In this document: positions 33,010 through 45,377 of the stretch, piece by piece | How the letters are laid out: every line of letters begins with the position of its first letter | Numbering within the stretch: position 1 is the first letter of the stretch | Source of the DNA: Platanthera guangdongensis | Lineage: Eukaryota; Streptophyta; Magnoliopsida; Asparagales; Orchidaceae | NCBI GenBank assembly: GCA_039583875.1 | Contig: CM077164.1 | Location: 70,835,628 to 70,899,627, forward strand | DNA length: 64,000 nucleotides | Reading direction: 5' to 3' | Position numbers and translations under genes: made by a program | Notes under the pieces: model-generated | The model's input: only the letters and a program-made list of their open reading frames with translations | Databases searched by the model: none | What the model was told of the DNA's origin: nothing

Positions 33010-33240
33010 GCAGTAATATGGTTTCTTGTTCGATGGGTTGATACATACTTGATGCCAGTTGTTGGTACCAACATTCATATTGCATCGATTGATGATAGTA
33101 TGAAGATGCATGTGCCTCAGTCTTCTAAAGTGATTCTCCTTAATTTTTCTGGTGAACACAAAGAAGGAGAACTGGTGCTTGATATTGTTGTTCACATTTG
33201 CTTGACTTCATTAATTTCATACCCCGGGGAGAAAGAGCGT
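33010..33240 (+). pseudogene. Captured exportin-4-like exon
   Basis: After an acceptor (TTGCAG at 33004-33009) the frame reads AVIWFLVRWVDTYLMP, then FSGEHKEGELVLDIVV and SLISYPGEKE. This resembles a helical-repeat segment of plant exportin 4, a nuclear transport receptor. The frame is open, but flanking exons are absent. Confidence 0.65.
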
Positions 33241-33684
33241 CTGCGGGATCATCTCGAAGTGTTTGAACTGCATTTTCTTTGTATCTAGTGCTGCATTAGC
33301 AACAAGTTCTATTTTCATTGTATGTTGAAATTCAAATAAAATCCTATCGTCTAAACTGCTACCACAAACATAGAATGAACTATTCTTATTAAATGAAATT
33401 GCCAAATAATATTATTTTTTCCCTATTTAATTTTTGAAGCACCTGATGACATTGTGAGTTAGTTAATGTGTTTGTTCGTCATAGTATTACATATCTTTAG
33501 TCATTGTGAGTTAGTATATACTCTATTTTGTGCCTTTGAAATTCACAAAGCTCTCCATTGAGAATTTTTTTGTATAATTTCTATGGCAATAGATCTTGTT
33601 GCAGTACTATATTACAATGAGGGAAACACATGTCTAGTATTACAATATTTTGAATGTGTTATTTAAAAAAAAACATAAATTAGT

Positions 33685-33945
33685 ATTTGCCACAGATTGT
33701 AACTGTGGCAATTAGTTTTTTTTAAAAATGATGAGTTCACTTTTAGTCAGGGTTTCATACCGTGACTAATAGTTGGCTTATTTGCCACAGCAGTTTTTCC
33801 TCGTGGCTAATACTATTTGCTACGACCAATCCGTGGCTTAAAAGTTTTAGCCACGTCGACTTTAGCCACGGAGTTTTCCCGTGGCTAAAGCTTTTTAGCC
33901 ATGGTTTTGGACTTTTTGTCAGGGCAATTTGCCCTGGCCAAAAGT
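33685..33945. repeat. CACTA right subterminal repeats
   Basis: About ten copies of GCCACG/CGTGGC-type units (TTAGCCACG, CGTGGCTAA) occur, then a CAGGGCAATTTGCCCTG hairpin at about 33920-33936. Confidence 0.85.
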
Positions 33946-33961
33946 CTATTTTCTAGTAGTA

Positions 33962-34469
33962 GGGGATTATTATTTTACTGCAAATTTATCTTGTCGGGAT
34001 ATTATTTATATATATAAAAGTAGAAAATAAAAGCCTTAAAATGGAGCCGATGAATATCTTAGCGCAACTGTATCTAAAAGAATTTGAACTAAAATAAACT
34101 TTTAACAAAAAGAGATCCTAAATTTCAAATTAATTAAGGCGGAGACTTGACCGTGGAAGTTCCACAAAAATGAGCTCACCTATCTCTAGGACTATCGCTC
34201 ACCTAAACATTAAGACTATTCGACCGGGCTCTCGTCCAGCGAAGGATTCCTCTTAATGCCCGCATTACGCTAAGAACCCCGCTATTGGGTGGGGAACCCA
34301 ATCCGGTAGAGTTACGCGCCTCCTCTCTCGAGGGTTAGTGCGAAACTCCCTTTACCCAAGGGTGATCGGTCTATACGCACGGCCTCTCGGCTAGCTAGCG
34401 TATGGACTACAGAAATAGAGCCCACACATCGATATGTGGTTCTACACGTTGTAAACCCAGGGCAAACCT
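33962..34469 (-). mobile_element. Ath-2 5' LTR, fragment 2
   Basis: It aligns with about 6440-6935 of the Ath-1 LTR ('gagctcacctatctctagga', 'gaccgggctctcgtcc', 'ggcctctcggctagctagcg'). It ends at the T insertion, with AACCT at 34465-34469 as target duplication. Confidence 0.9.
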
Positions 34470-37054
34470 TGTAACGCCCCAAATTTCGAAAGATGGACGA
34501 ACAACATTCATAGCCAAGTTTGGGTCTTGGGAAGGGTCACACGGCCTAGGACACGGGCGTGTCCAAGGCCGTGTCATGCTCGGGTTCGACGAAGAACTTG
34601 GGTGGTCGACAAACTTAGCTCGACGAAGTGTCGAGACAGTGAACACGGCCTAGGACACGGGCATGTCCATGACCGTGTCGTTCTCGGGTTCGTCGAGAGC
34701 CTGGGAAGTCGATGAACTGTGCTTGATGAAGTGTCGAGACAATGAACACGACCTGGGATACGGGCGTGTCCAAGGCCGTATCGTGCATATGTTCGACGAA
34801 TTTTCCGCGGAGTCGACAAAAAGGCAGTCGACGATCGTCGAGACTTCGAACACAGCCTGAGACACGGGCGAGTCCCAGGCCGTGTCCTGCGCGGGTTGTG
34901 AGCCGTGCCGTATGAGGGGATAAACACGGCCTGGAGCCCAGGCTTGTTCGTGTGTGACACGGGCGCGTCAAATGTGATACGGGCGTGTCACCAACCCGTG
35001 TTCTTCTTGGGTGGTTTTTGGTCCTGTGTCGATGGAGGAACACGCCCAGGCACACGAGCGTGTACTGCGCAACACGGGCGTGTCAACTCTGACGCGGGCA
35101 TGTTCAAAGCCCGTGTCCTATTCTGGGTGCGACGGTTTTGGCGTCGATTGAGGCACACGGCCTTGGACACGGGCGTGTCACAAGCCGTGTTCGGCCCAGG
35201 TGTTTTGATTTTAAGTCCGGATCGTGGCCGTCCGTTTCCTTCTTTTGAGATCTGATGGTCCAGGGCTGTCCTTGCTAAGTTAAGTCCGGGAATGGGGTTT
35301 GGGAACCCTCATTCTTCTTCAAGTACTCTCTTTCTAAGTTCTAGAGAGAAGCGAGAGCAAGGAAGGAGGTGAAGGAGAGATCCGGCTGCCGGAGAAGCTT
35401 CAGTGCTCCAAATCGCGAGCTGAGTCCGGATCCGTGGAGGCAAGACTGTTGCGAAGGTTTTCATCCGGCTAAGTTTCCATGGCTAGGAAGAGGGGTCGTA
35501 AGGTAACGACACTTCTCCTCTTGGTCTTAGAATGCGTGTTTAACATCTTTTACTTTCTAGTTTTGGACACCAAACTCTCAAATGAGAGGAGTTTGGGTCG
35601 CAATGGTTCAAGAGGAACCTCCGAGTCGATTGAGTCCGCCCCCGACTTGATTTTGCATTAGAGATCCGCTCCGTTAGTGGATTAGGCATGGTGGGTGAAG
35701 CCGTGGTCGCGACCGTTAGTCCGACTCGATGATGTTACATACGAGCTTTAAGGATTTTGTAGAAATCCGTCGCGGCAAGATGCCGTTTGTGATGTTTGTG
35801 TTTTCCCCCTTTTCTCGAGTGAGTACGTGTAGCCGGAACCGGACAAGGTTAGCTCCGCAATGACGGTAGATGGTTTCCTTGGTGGACAAGGTTAGCTCCG
35901 CATTGGCAGTAGATGGTTTCCTTGGTGTGCGGGGATGTTGTAGTACAAATGAGGGATTAGGGTGGAAATGATATTGGATTGTGATTTGCTAAGGCGCTGC
36001 TTTGTCTCCGTGGTCGGCTTCCTATCCCGTGATGTGCAAGTCATGTGTGGAGAGTGTCCTGGCGAGACTAGTCCTCTTCTATGAGACTGACAACAAAGTC
36101 AAGCATGCGGCAAGCCCGGGCAATGAGGCCATGAGCGGGTGGGGTCCAACAAGGGTTCTTAGAATCGGTCATTGTGTTAGACAGAATCCTGACATGAGAA
36201 GTCAGAGCTTGCAGGCAAGCCCGGGTCTAAGACCATGAGCGGGTGGGGCCTTGACAAGAATTCCGTGTGGTGGCTTGTATGTCGTTGGGGGAATTGCAGT
36301 ACCCCTTTGTTTGCGGCTTAATGCCAATGGGGAAATGGTGAGTACCCCGATGTTTGATGATGTGCTAGATGCATACGCGATAGGGTGCCTTGGGTGAAGC
36401 CCGGGTTTTGCATACATGTTGCATAGTAGGTCCCTTTTCATTATATGCTCAACAATAGAGAACGTGTATGTTGTTTGAGACATCCAAGCCTGTTCTTTAG
36501 TGCTTTACTTGTTTATGTATATTGTATACAAAGTGCTGACTTGCAGGTTGGAGGGGGTACCCGGGGTCCGTTAGGGGCAGCCGGGAGGAGATGTGTTTGT
36601 TACACAGTTTGAGGTCAGCCTTTGCTGACCCACGTTACAACCAAATTTTTACAGGGCAAGGATCGCAAGCAGGAGCTAGCTCGCCGGCCAAAAGGGCCTA
36701 AGCCTCATGAAGTGTTTCAGTTTGTACTAGCTCTATTTTGGTGACATTTGTTGTTTTGATACTCTTGCTTTCCGGCTTGCATGCTGAGGTAGTTTAGGAG
36801 TGCTTGTGCACATTGCTGCTTAATGTTAATTTTTGGAGTTTGGTCTCTCTATTGTTGTAAGGCCATAAGGCCGTTTCAATACTCTTGTGTTTGTGGATAA
36901 CTTCTAGTTTTGGTTGATGTTTCCGCCGTGATTTGATTATGAGTTTTGAGATTGGGTAGTTATATCATCTTATAATGCTAAAGCTGTGGCGTCTGTATAT
37001 TGTGGGGCCCCGGCCGGACCCATATTATACAGTCATTACATGGGAGGTGTTACA
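34470..37054 (+). mobile_element. T 5' LTR
   Basis: 2585 bp. It contains a palindrome array at about 34535-35190, a GGTCAGC-CTTT-GCTGACC hairpin at 36613-36630, and the motif GGGGCCCCGGCCGGACCCA near 37005, shared with G. A short ORF at 35479-35661 (MARKRGRKV...) is repeated in the other LTR and has no known homologue. Confidence 0.93.
34535..35190 (+). repeat. Palindrome array, T 5' LTR
   Basis: Recurring units read ACACGGCCTAGG-ACACGGGCGTGTCC-AAGGCCGTGTC, alternating with TCGACGAA and CGACGATCGTCGAGAC spacers. Many units are decayed by C to T or G to A changes. Confidence 0.85.
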
Positions 37055-37058
37055 ATTT

Positions 37059-37070
37059 TGGTATCAAAGC
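37059..37070 (+). promoter_or_regulatory. Primer-binding site of T, tRNA-iMet
   Basis: TGGTATCAAAGC differs at one base from the canonical TGGTATCAGAGC. It lies four bases after the LTR. Confidence 0.85.
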
Positions 37071-37199
37071 AGGTTAGATTCAAGGTCAGTGCGTATAGAA
37101 GTTATCCACATAAGAGTAATGCGGGACCATGAGTATCCTTATATTTGAGTCTTGCAAATAGAGACTGATTCCTTGTTTCCTCGCTTTTCTTAATAGTGC

Positions 37200-38450
37200 A
37201 AGCAACGAGGCGGCTACGTCGAGACCAAGAGAAGATCTTTCGGCGAGCAGCGCCACTGCTCAGGGTCCTTTGGGCATGGGTGTAAACCCGACCGGCTTCT
37301 ATCGTATGCTTGCAGAAGCAATGGTGGCAGCCCAAGCTACAGCGACAGCTCAGGTAGCAACCCCTATTGCTCAGGTAGCAACCCCTACTACACCGGATAC
37401 GGCGACGGCTGTGCCGGGCGGAGAAGCCAGGCGAGCAGAGCTTTTAGCAAAAAGAGTGGTGGTCGGGCATGGAGACCGACAGATGAAGTATTTTCTGAGC
37501 TTGCATCCCCCGACGTTCAAGGGAGTCGGTACTCCGACTGATGCAGAGGATTGGTGGGCACGGATGCAAGAACTTCTGAGGGCGGCAGAGACGCCATAAG
37601 AGAAGAAATCTGAGTTTGCAACTTTCATGTTGGAGGGAGACGCAAAGTTAAGGTGGGTGAGCCATAGCAGCCGCCAATTTCCTGGACGCACCCCGTCCAT
37701 GGAAAAATTTGGGGATGCTTTCCTAAAGAAGTACATTCCCGTTTCGACAATGTTGGCCCTCCAAAGATAGTTCCTGCACTTGGTGTAGCGAGATAAGATG
37801 GTGGACAAGTATGTACAGGAGTTCACTCATTTGGGTCGTTACGCGGGAATGACCATGGCGGACGATGAGGAGAGGGATAACCTCTTCTACCAGGGGCTGA
37901 GGGAGAATCTAAGACAACCCCTCATTGCCATGAAGAGAGCTGGTTTCAATTAGCTAGTTGAGGCTGCCAGGACGTTGGAGAGTGATCTAGAGCGAAGCCA
38001 ACGTCGTAAGGGTTTTGCATCCAAGCAAGGAGAGGGAAGCCTTCTCAATCCCAAGGAAAGTCTGAATGGAATAGGTGGAGGAAGAAGCCTCACCCATACA
38101 AGTCCGGTGAGAAAAGCAAGTGGACGTCCGGAGGGTCTCACTTTAAGGGGCCACCGACGTGCTTCAACTGTGGTAAGGTGGGACACATTGCTCGTTTTTG
38201 TAACCAAGGAGGTGCGAAGAAGGAGGCAAGGCAGGAGCAGACTGTGTGCTCCGGCCCCAGTGCCGCAGAGAAAGGGAAGATGTCGGAGTCTAGCGCTTCT
38301 CGGTTCCAACCGGTGCAACCAAGGGCTTACAACCTTGGACAGCAGGAAACGATCCGCCAAACTAATGTGGTGATAGGTATGCGGAAGTTTAAGTTTAACC
38401 TTGTGCTTCATACTTTTAGACCGTTATATTTGATGTCTATGTTTTAGGCT
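37200..38450 (+). pseudogene. gag: T gag, broken
   Basis: The N-terminal part is open at 37270-37599 (LHPPTFKGVGTPTDAEDWW) and ends at TAA 37597. Further Gag helices continue in frame with TAG stops where Gln is expected (near 37767 and 37785). A CCHC knuckle CFNCGKVGHIARFC lies at 38160-38201 in another frame. Stops of the CAG to TAG type suggest decay of methylated cytosine. The original protein would have been about 400 residues. Confidence 0.85.
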
Positions 38451-38479
38451 TTGTGTTAGTTTCCGGATAGCCCGCTAGG

Positions 38480-41400
38480 GTATTGTTTAATATGAGAGCA
38501 TCACACTCCTTTCTTGCGAAAAGCTTCATCTAGAGGATTGGAGTTGAGTCATTTTCGGCGGACGCAGAGCTAAAAGTGCGCATGCCCAATGGGTCATCCA
38601 TGACCACCGGGAAGAAAGGGCGCATTTGTTGGGAGCTAAGCGGAGTTGACTTCGTATTGATAGCAACGGTCCTACCGTTGGTCGAGTTTGATGTGATTTT
38701 GGGAATGGACTGGCCAGCGGAGCAGCATGCCAGTATTGATTGCCTATCTAAGGTGGTGACCCTAAGAAGCGAAGGACAGACGGAAGTCAAGTTTGAGGGC
38801 CTTAATGGAGTGACATGTTCCCTAATTTCGGCTATGCAGTTGGTGCATGCAGTTAACCAGGATGGAGTAGTGCTTGTAGCATTATTGGAGGTTCGCCTTT
38901 CCAAGTTATCACTTGGGAAAGTGCCCGTAGTGGCAGAGTTCAATGATGTGTTTCCGGATGAACTTCCTGGAGCGCCTCCTCGACGGGATATCGATTTCTC
39001 GATTGAGTTAGTGCCAGAGGCTAGGCCGGTGTCACGACCTCCGTTTAGGATGACACCAAAGGAGTTGGCCGAACTCAAGGTACACTTGCAGGAACTATTG
39101 GAGCAGGGGTATATCATACCCAATTATTCACCGTAGAGCGCGTCGATGTTGTTCGTGAAGAATAAAAATGGTAGTATGCGGTTGTGCATAGACTACTGAG
39201 AGTTGAATAAATTGACTGTCAAGAATAAGTATCTGATTCCTCGGATAGACGACCTGTTCGACTAGTTGGTGGGGTCGGTGTTGTATTCAAAGTTGGACTT
39301 GAAGTCAGGATACTATCAGTTGCGAATTTGAGACGAGGACATACCCAAGACACCATTTGGTAGGAGGTATGGTCATTTTGAGTTCTCGGTGATGCCGTTC
39401 GAGCCGACGAATGCACCATCCGTATTCATGGATTTGATGAATCGAGTATTTCGGAAATACTTGGACTCTTTTGTAGTTGTCTTTATCGATGACATTCTGG
39501 TGTACTCCAAATCGGAGGTGGAGCATGAGACTCACTTGAGAGTAGTCTTGCAAGTGTTGAGGGAGAACCAGCTTTATGCAAAGTTCTCGAAGTGCGAGTT
39601 CTGGCTAGAGAAGGTGGCATTTTTAGGCCATGTGATTAGTGGGAATGGGGTGGCGGTAGATCCAACAAAAGTGGAAGCCATCAGAGATTGACCGGTTTTG
39701 AGGACCGTGGCGGAAGTCCGAAGTTTCCTTAGACTAGCCGGGTACTATAGGAGATTCGTACAAAACTTTTCGCGGATAGCTCTACGCCTCATATGAATAA
39801 CTCGTAAGGATCAAAAGTTTGTGTGGACTCAGGAGTGCAGTCAGACATTCGAGACACTGAAGGAAAGACTGATGACGGCTCCAATCCTAAGTCTACCGAA
39901 AGGGACTGAAGGATTCCAAATTTTCAATGACGCATCAAGACGCGGTTTGGGTTGCGTTTTGGTGCAACGTGACAGTGTGATAGCTTTTGGGGTCTAGGCA
40001 GCTGAAGCCTCATGAGAGGAATTACCCCGTCCATGACTTGGAATTTGCGGCGGTAATTTTTGCGTTGAAATTATGACGACAATATATTTATGGTGCGAAA
40101 GTGGAGATCTTCATGGATCATAAATGCCTGAAGTATCTCTTAGATAAGAAGGACTTCAATATGCGGCAGCGCAGGTGGGTCGAGTTCCTTGGAGACTACG
40201 AGGTGACGATTCAGTATATGCCAGGCAAAGCCAATGTGGTGGCAGATGCCTTGAGTAGAAAATACTCGGGGCACGAGAATTGGATCGAAGCTCATAATGA
40301 GCGGTTGGTGCTGGACTAGGAGTCCCTCGGCTTGGAGTGCATAGCAAGGGGCGAGTCTATCGTGGCTCGGTTGAACTGGATTGAAATGCATAATGACTTG
40401 TCCGATCGTATTCGGGAAGCGACTCGTTTGGATGTGGAGTTTCAGCCATTCGTGGTGGAAGCTCAAAAGGGCGAGAGCAGTGCCTGTGAGCTGATTGATG
40501 GGATTCTGAGAAAGAACGGAATGATTTGTTTACCGCAGTTCGACAAGCTCCGTGAGGAGTTGATGTTTGAGGCTAACTTCACAAAGTACTCCATTCACCC
40601 GGGCAGTACAAAAATGTAATTGGATATGAAGAAATCCTTTTGGTGGCCTAGACTGAAGCGGGACGTAGCTTTGTACGTGAATCGATACCAAACTCGTGCC
40701 TTGGTGAAGGCCGAGTGTCAGAAGCCGGGCGGGTTCCTGAAGCCTCTTCCTATCCCCGAGTGGAAATTTGATGATATTGCCATGGATTTTGTGCATGGGT
40801 TACCTAGATCGCAGCAGGGTAACAACGCGATTTGGGTGATTGTGAATTGCTTAACCAAAGTGGCCCACTTCATCCCAAATCGGAAGGAGGACAGCGTGGA
40901 GAAGCTGGTGGAGTTATATGTTCGCAACATTGTGCGACTACATGGGATTCCTAGGAGTATAGTTAGTGATCGCGATGTACGTTTCACGTCCAAGGACTGG
41001 AGGTTGGTTCAGAAGAGTCTGGGCACGAAGCTAAAGTTCAGTATGACTTTCCATCCTCAAACTGACGGGCAAACCGAAAGAACGAGCAGTACTATGGAGG
41101 ATATGCTGAGAATGTGCATTCTTGACTTCGGCAAGAAGTGGGAGGATCACCTCTTCATGGCGGAGTTCGTATATAACAATAGTTACCAAGCCAGTATAAA
41201 GATGGCGCCATACGAAGCCTTGTATGGGAGGCGGTGTCGAACACCGATGTCTTGGACAGAGGCAGGAGACACCAAAATTTTGGGAAAAGAAGTGGTAGGT
41301 GATGCATGCGAGTTGGTGCGGACCATTCAAGAGCGCATGAAGGTGGCTCAAGATCGGCAAGCAAAATATTTTAATGCTCGCCACAGGAAGTTGGAGTTCG

Positions 41401-41830
41401 CGGTAGGCGATTGGGTCTATTTAAAGATCAAGCCGTTCAAAGGCGTTTCACGGATTCGAAGACTCAAGAAGTTGAGTCCGAGGTTTTTGGGACCTTTCGA
41501 GGTTGTTGAACGGGTGGGAGAAGAAGCGTACCGGTTGGCGTTGTCCGTAGAGCTAAGTGGATTACACGACGTCTTCCATGTCTCCGTCTTGAGGAAAGCC
41601 TTGGTAGAGGATAGTGTGGTGATCGAATCGGCATCGGTACCGATAGAGGAAGACTTGAGGATGCGAGTTCGTCTAGTTGCTATAGAGGATTCGGAAATTC
41701 GGCAGTTGTGGAACAAAGAGGTCAAACTCATGAAAGTCTGATGGGACAAATATGGTCGTGAGGAGTTCTCTTGGGAGCGAGAACAAACCATGCTGGACGA
41801 GTATCCAGAGTTTTTCCGTTCAGGTATCAT
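38480..41830 (+). pseudogene. pol: T pol, broken (PR-RT-RH-INT-chromodomain)
   Basis: The protease site is VLF-NMR-ASHSF at 38480-38515, where the family has D-T-G, so it is inactive. RT runs from about 38960 to 39690 with FIDD at 39482-39493 and stops at 39134, about 39199, about 39262 and about 39330. RNase H is at about 39840-40290. Integrase (40332-41741) keeps catalytic motifs (DFVHGLP, VSDRDVRF, GQTERTSS), but its zinc-binding CxxC has become YQTR. A chromodomain remnant (LWNKEVKLMKV then stop then WDKYGREEFSWERE) at about 41690-41800 identifies a chromovirus, probably Tekay. Most stops are one transition away from the expected codon. Confidence 0.9.
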
Positions 41831-41884
41831 TTAAGTTTTGTGTACCCCTTTCTGATTTTTGTAATTTCGGGACGAAATTATTTT

Positions 41885-41898
41885 AAGGGGGAGAGAGT
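41885..41898 (+). promoter_or_regulatory. Polypurine tract of T
   Basis: AAGGGGGAGAGAG precedes the 3' LTR start TGTAACGCC. Confidence 0.85.
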
Positions 41899-44483
41899 TG
41901 TAACGCCCCAAATTTCGAAAGATGGACAAACAGCGTTCATAGCCAAGTTTAGGTCTTGGGAAGGGTCACACGGCCTAGGACACGGGCGTGTCCAAGGCCG
42001 TGTCATGCCCGGGTTCGACGAAGAACTTGGGTGGTCGATAAACTGAGCTCGACGAAGTGTCGAGACAGTGAACACGGCCTAGGACACATGCGTGTCCATG
42101 ACCGTGTCGTGCTCGGGTTCGTCGAGAGCCCGGGAAGTCGACGAACTGCGCTCGATGAAGTGTCGAGACAGTGAACACAACCTGGGACACATGTGTATCC
42201 AAGGCTGTGTTGTGCGCATGTTCTACGAATTTTCCGCGGAGTTGACAAAAAGGCCGTCAATGATCGCCGAGACTTTGAATATGGCCTGAGACACGGGCGT
42301 GTCCCAGGCCGTGTCCTGCGTGGGTTGTGAGTCATGCCGTGTGAGGGGATAAACAAGGCCTGGAGCCCAGGCGTGTTCGTGTGTGACATGAGCGTGTCAA
42401 ATGTGACACGGGCGTGTCACCTACCCGTGTTCTCCTCGGGTGATTTTTGGTCCTGTGTCGATGGAGGAACACGCCTAGGCACACATGCGTGTACTGCGCG
42501 ACACGGGCATGTCAGCTCTGACACGGGCATGTTCAGAGCCCGTGTCCTGTTCTGTGTGCGACGGCTTCGGAGTCGATTGAGGCACACAACCTTGGACATG
42601 GGCGTGTCATAAGTCGTGTTCGACCCAGGTGTTTTGATTTTAAGTTCGGATCGTGGCCGTCCGTTTCCTTCTTTTGGGATCTGATGGTCCAGGGCTGTCC
42701 TTGCTAAGTTAAGTCCGGGAATAGGGTTTAGGAACCCCCATTCTTCTTCAAGTACTCTCTTTCTAAGTTCTAGAGAGAAGCAAGAGCAAGGAAGGAGGTG
42801 AAGGAGAGATCCGGCTGCCGGAGAAGCTTCAGTGCTCCAAATCGCGAGCCAAGTCTGGATCCGTGGAGGTAAGACCGTTACAAAGGTTTTCATCCGACTA
42901 AGTTTCCATGGCTAGGAAGAGGGGTCGTAAGGTAACGATACTTCTCCTCTTGGTTTTAGGATGCGTGTTTAGCATCTTTTACTTTCTAGTTTTGGGCACC
43001 AAACTCTCAAATGAGAGGGGTTTGGGTCGCCATGGTTCAAGAGGAACCTCCAGGTCGATTGAGTCCGTCCCCGACATGATTTTGCATTAGAGATCCACTT
43101 CGTTAGTGGATAAGGCATGGTGGGTGAAGATGTGGTCGCGATTGTTAGTCCGACTCGGTGATGTTGCATACGAGCTTTAAGTATTTTATAGAAATCCATC
43201 GTGGCAAGATGCCGTTTGTGATGTTTGTGTTTTTCCCCTTTTCTCGAGTGAGTACGTGTAGTTGGAATCAGACAAGGTTAGCTCCGCAATGGCGGTAGAT
43301 GGTTTCCTTGGTGGACAAGGTTAGCTCCGCATTGACGGTAGATGGTTTCCTTGGTGTGCGGGGACGTTGCAGTACAAATGAGGGATTAGAGTGGAAATGA
43401 TATTGGATTGTGATGTGCTAAGGCGTGGCTTTGTCTCCGTGGTCGGCTGGATATCTCGTGACGTGCAAGTCATGTGTGGAGAGTGTCCCGGCGAGACTAG
43501 TCCTCTTCTGTGAGACTGACGAGAACGACAAGCATGGGGTAAGCCCGAGCAATGAGGCCATGAGCGGGTGGGGTCCATCAAGGGTTCTTAGAATAGGTCA
43601 GTGTGTTAGACGGAATCCTGACATGAGAAGTCAGAGCTTGCAGGCAAGCCCGGGTCTAAGACCATGAGCGGGTGGGGCCTTGACAAGAATTCAGTGTGGC
43701 GGCTTGCATGCCGTTGGGGGAATTGCAGTACCCCTTTGTTTGCGGTTTAATGCCAATGGGGAAACGGTGAGTACCCAGATATTTGATGATGTGCTAGATC
43801 CATACGCGATAGGGTGCCATGGGTGAAGCCCGGGTTTTGCATACATGTTGCATAGTAGGCCCCTTTTCATTATATGCTCAACAATAGAGAACGTGTATGT
43901 TGTTTGAGACATCCAAGCCCGTTCTTTAGTGCTTTACTTGTTTATATATATTGTATACGAAGTGCTGACTTGCAGGTTGGAGGGGTACCCCAGGGTCTGT
44001 TAGGGGCGGCCGGGAGGAGATGTGTTTGTTACACAATTTGAGGTCAGCCTTTGCTGACCCACGTTATAACCAAATTTTTACAGGGCAAGGACCGCAAGCA
44101 GGAGCTAGCTTGCCGACCAAAAGGGCCTAAGCCTCATGAAGTGTTTCAGTTTGTACTAGCTCTATTTTGGTGACATTGTTTGTTTTGATTCTCTTGCTTT
44201 CCGGCTTGCACGCCGAGGTAGTTTAGGAGTGCTTGTGCACATTGCTGCTTAATGTTATTTTTTGGAGTTTGGACTCTCTATTGTTGTAAGGCCATAAGGC
44301 CGTTTTGATACTCTTGTGTATGCAGACAACTTCTAGTCTTGGTTGATGTTTCCGCTGTGGTTTGATTATGAGTTTTGAGATTGGGTAGTTATATCATCGT
44401 ATAATGTTAAAGCTGTGGCGTCTGTATATTGTGGAGCCCCGGCTGGACCCATATTATACAGTTATTACAGGGGAGGTGTTACA
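41899..44483 (+). mobile_element. T 3' LTR
   Basis: 2585 bp, the same layout as the 5' LTR, with numerous substitutions, many of them C to T in the palindromes (42 kb region: ACACATGCGTGTCC, ACACATGTGTATCC). The array spans about 41965-42620. Confidence 0.93.
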
Positions 44484-45377
44484 AATCTTAAGTAATTTTA
44501 ATTAATTAAAAAAATAGGAAGTTTAATTATTTAAAGCGATTTTATCTGTCCCAATGCTCTTCGATACTGAGTGCTAAGAGCGGTTAGCCACTCATCGGAA
44601 TGGGGACGACTTGCGGAAAAAAAGTGATAAAAAGAAAGAAGTAAAAGAAAACATTAAAAGAAAGCAGTAAATTGCGAGTCCTACTAAAATGAGTAGGGGA
44701 AATGAAAGCGAGTCCTACTCAAACGAGTAGGAGAAAATAAATGCACACACGCACACACTCTATAGAAATGAAATACACACACGCACTATACAGAAATTAA
44801 ACACACTCACACACTCGACAGAAATGAAAACACGCACACTCACTTGACAGAATTGAAAACATACACACACTATAGGAATTAAAAACTCCACTCTACAAAA
44901 AATTAAAACACACCCACACACTATACTGGAATAAAAACGCACACACACAACAGAAATTAAAGTCTAACTGATACACTCACACACTCTACAGGAAGGAAAA
45001 CACACGCACTCTGCAGAAATTAAAACGCACACACTCACTCTACAAAAAATAAAAAACACACACACGCACTCTACATAAAGTAATGAAAGCTATAAAATCT
45101 ATCTCATACACACATGCACACATATAAAAATAAGAGAAACTAAGTGATTGAAAAATTAAAACGATAACATTTTTACCGGTAGATTTTGTTAAAAATGCAT
45201 AAAACGCAGAAATTAAAATTAATGGAGCAACTATTTTTGAAAAAAACACGAAATGAAAGTGTTCGAAAAATTAAAACTAGTACATTTCTACCGTTAGAAT
45301 GTGGTAGAAATGCATAAAAAGATAAAATAAAAATTAAATGAGTAGAAAGTTTTGCAAATAAACGCAAAATGAAAGTA
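44484..45377 (-). mobile_element. Ath-2 5' LTR, fragment 3
   Basis: It continues the Athila LTR after T ('gctcttcgatactgagtgct', 'ccactcatcggaatgggga'), with two CCTACT...AGTAGG hairpins at about 44680-44735 and CA-rich degenerate repeats at 44740-45110. It stops abruptly at 45377 against copia sequence, matching about 8155 of the Ath-1 LTR. Confidence 0.85.

Larger units (their letters stand above)
29005..33961 (+). mobile_element. CACTA-like DNA transposon carrying host-gene fragments
   Basis: The ends are CACTACTAGAAAA (29005) and TTTTCTAGTAGTA (to 33961), 12 of 13 matching inverted repeats of CACTA type. Both ends have dense subterminal repeats of TTAGCCACG/CGTGGCTAA and a TTTTTGTCAGGG motif. 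The 5.0-kb interior has no transposase motif I can see. It holds intron-exon pieces resembling three unrelated host genes (HVA22-like, LNK-like, exportin-4-like) and a 5'UTR-like CT/CCG-rich block (about 29340-29760). The 3-bp target duplication is not clear (GCC versus GGG). It is inserted in the Ath-2 5' LTR. Confidence 0.85.
34470..44483 (+). mobile_element. T: complete but decayed Tekay/Del chromovirus
   Basis: The element has two 2585-bp LTRs (TGTAACGCCCC...GGTGTTACA), an iMet primer site, gag, protease, RT, RNase H, integrase, a chromodomain remnant and a polypurine tract. The target duplication is AACCT at 34465-34469 versus AATCT at 44484-44488 (one change). The LTRs differ far more than those of Ath-1 and all coding frames carry stops, so the insertion is older. 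It sits in the Ath-2 5' LTR. Confidence 0.93.

Noticed and set aside
29005..33961. Autonomous CACTA transposon with transposase
   Set aside because: No transposase motif found; the interior is host-gene fragments and AT-rich sequence.
35479..35661. Small LTR ORF MARKRGRKV... in T (also 42908-43090)
   Set aside because: Present in both LTR copies because the LTR is duplicated; hydrophobic middle is intriguing, but there is no homologue or conservation evidence.
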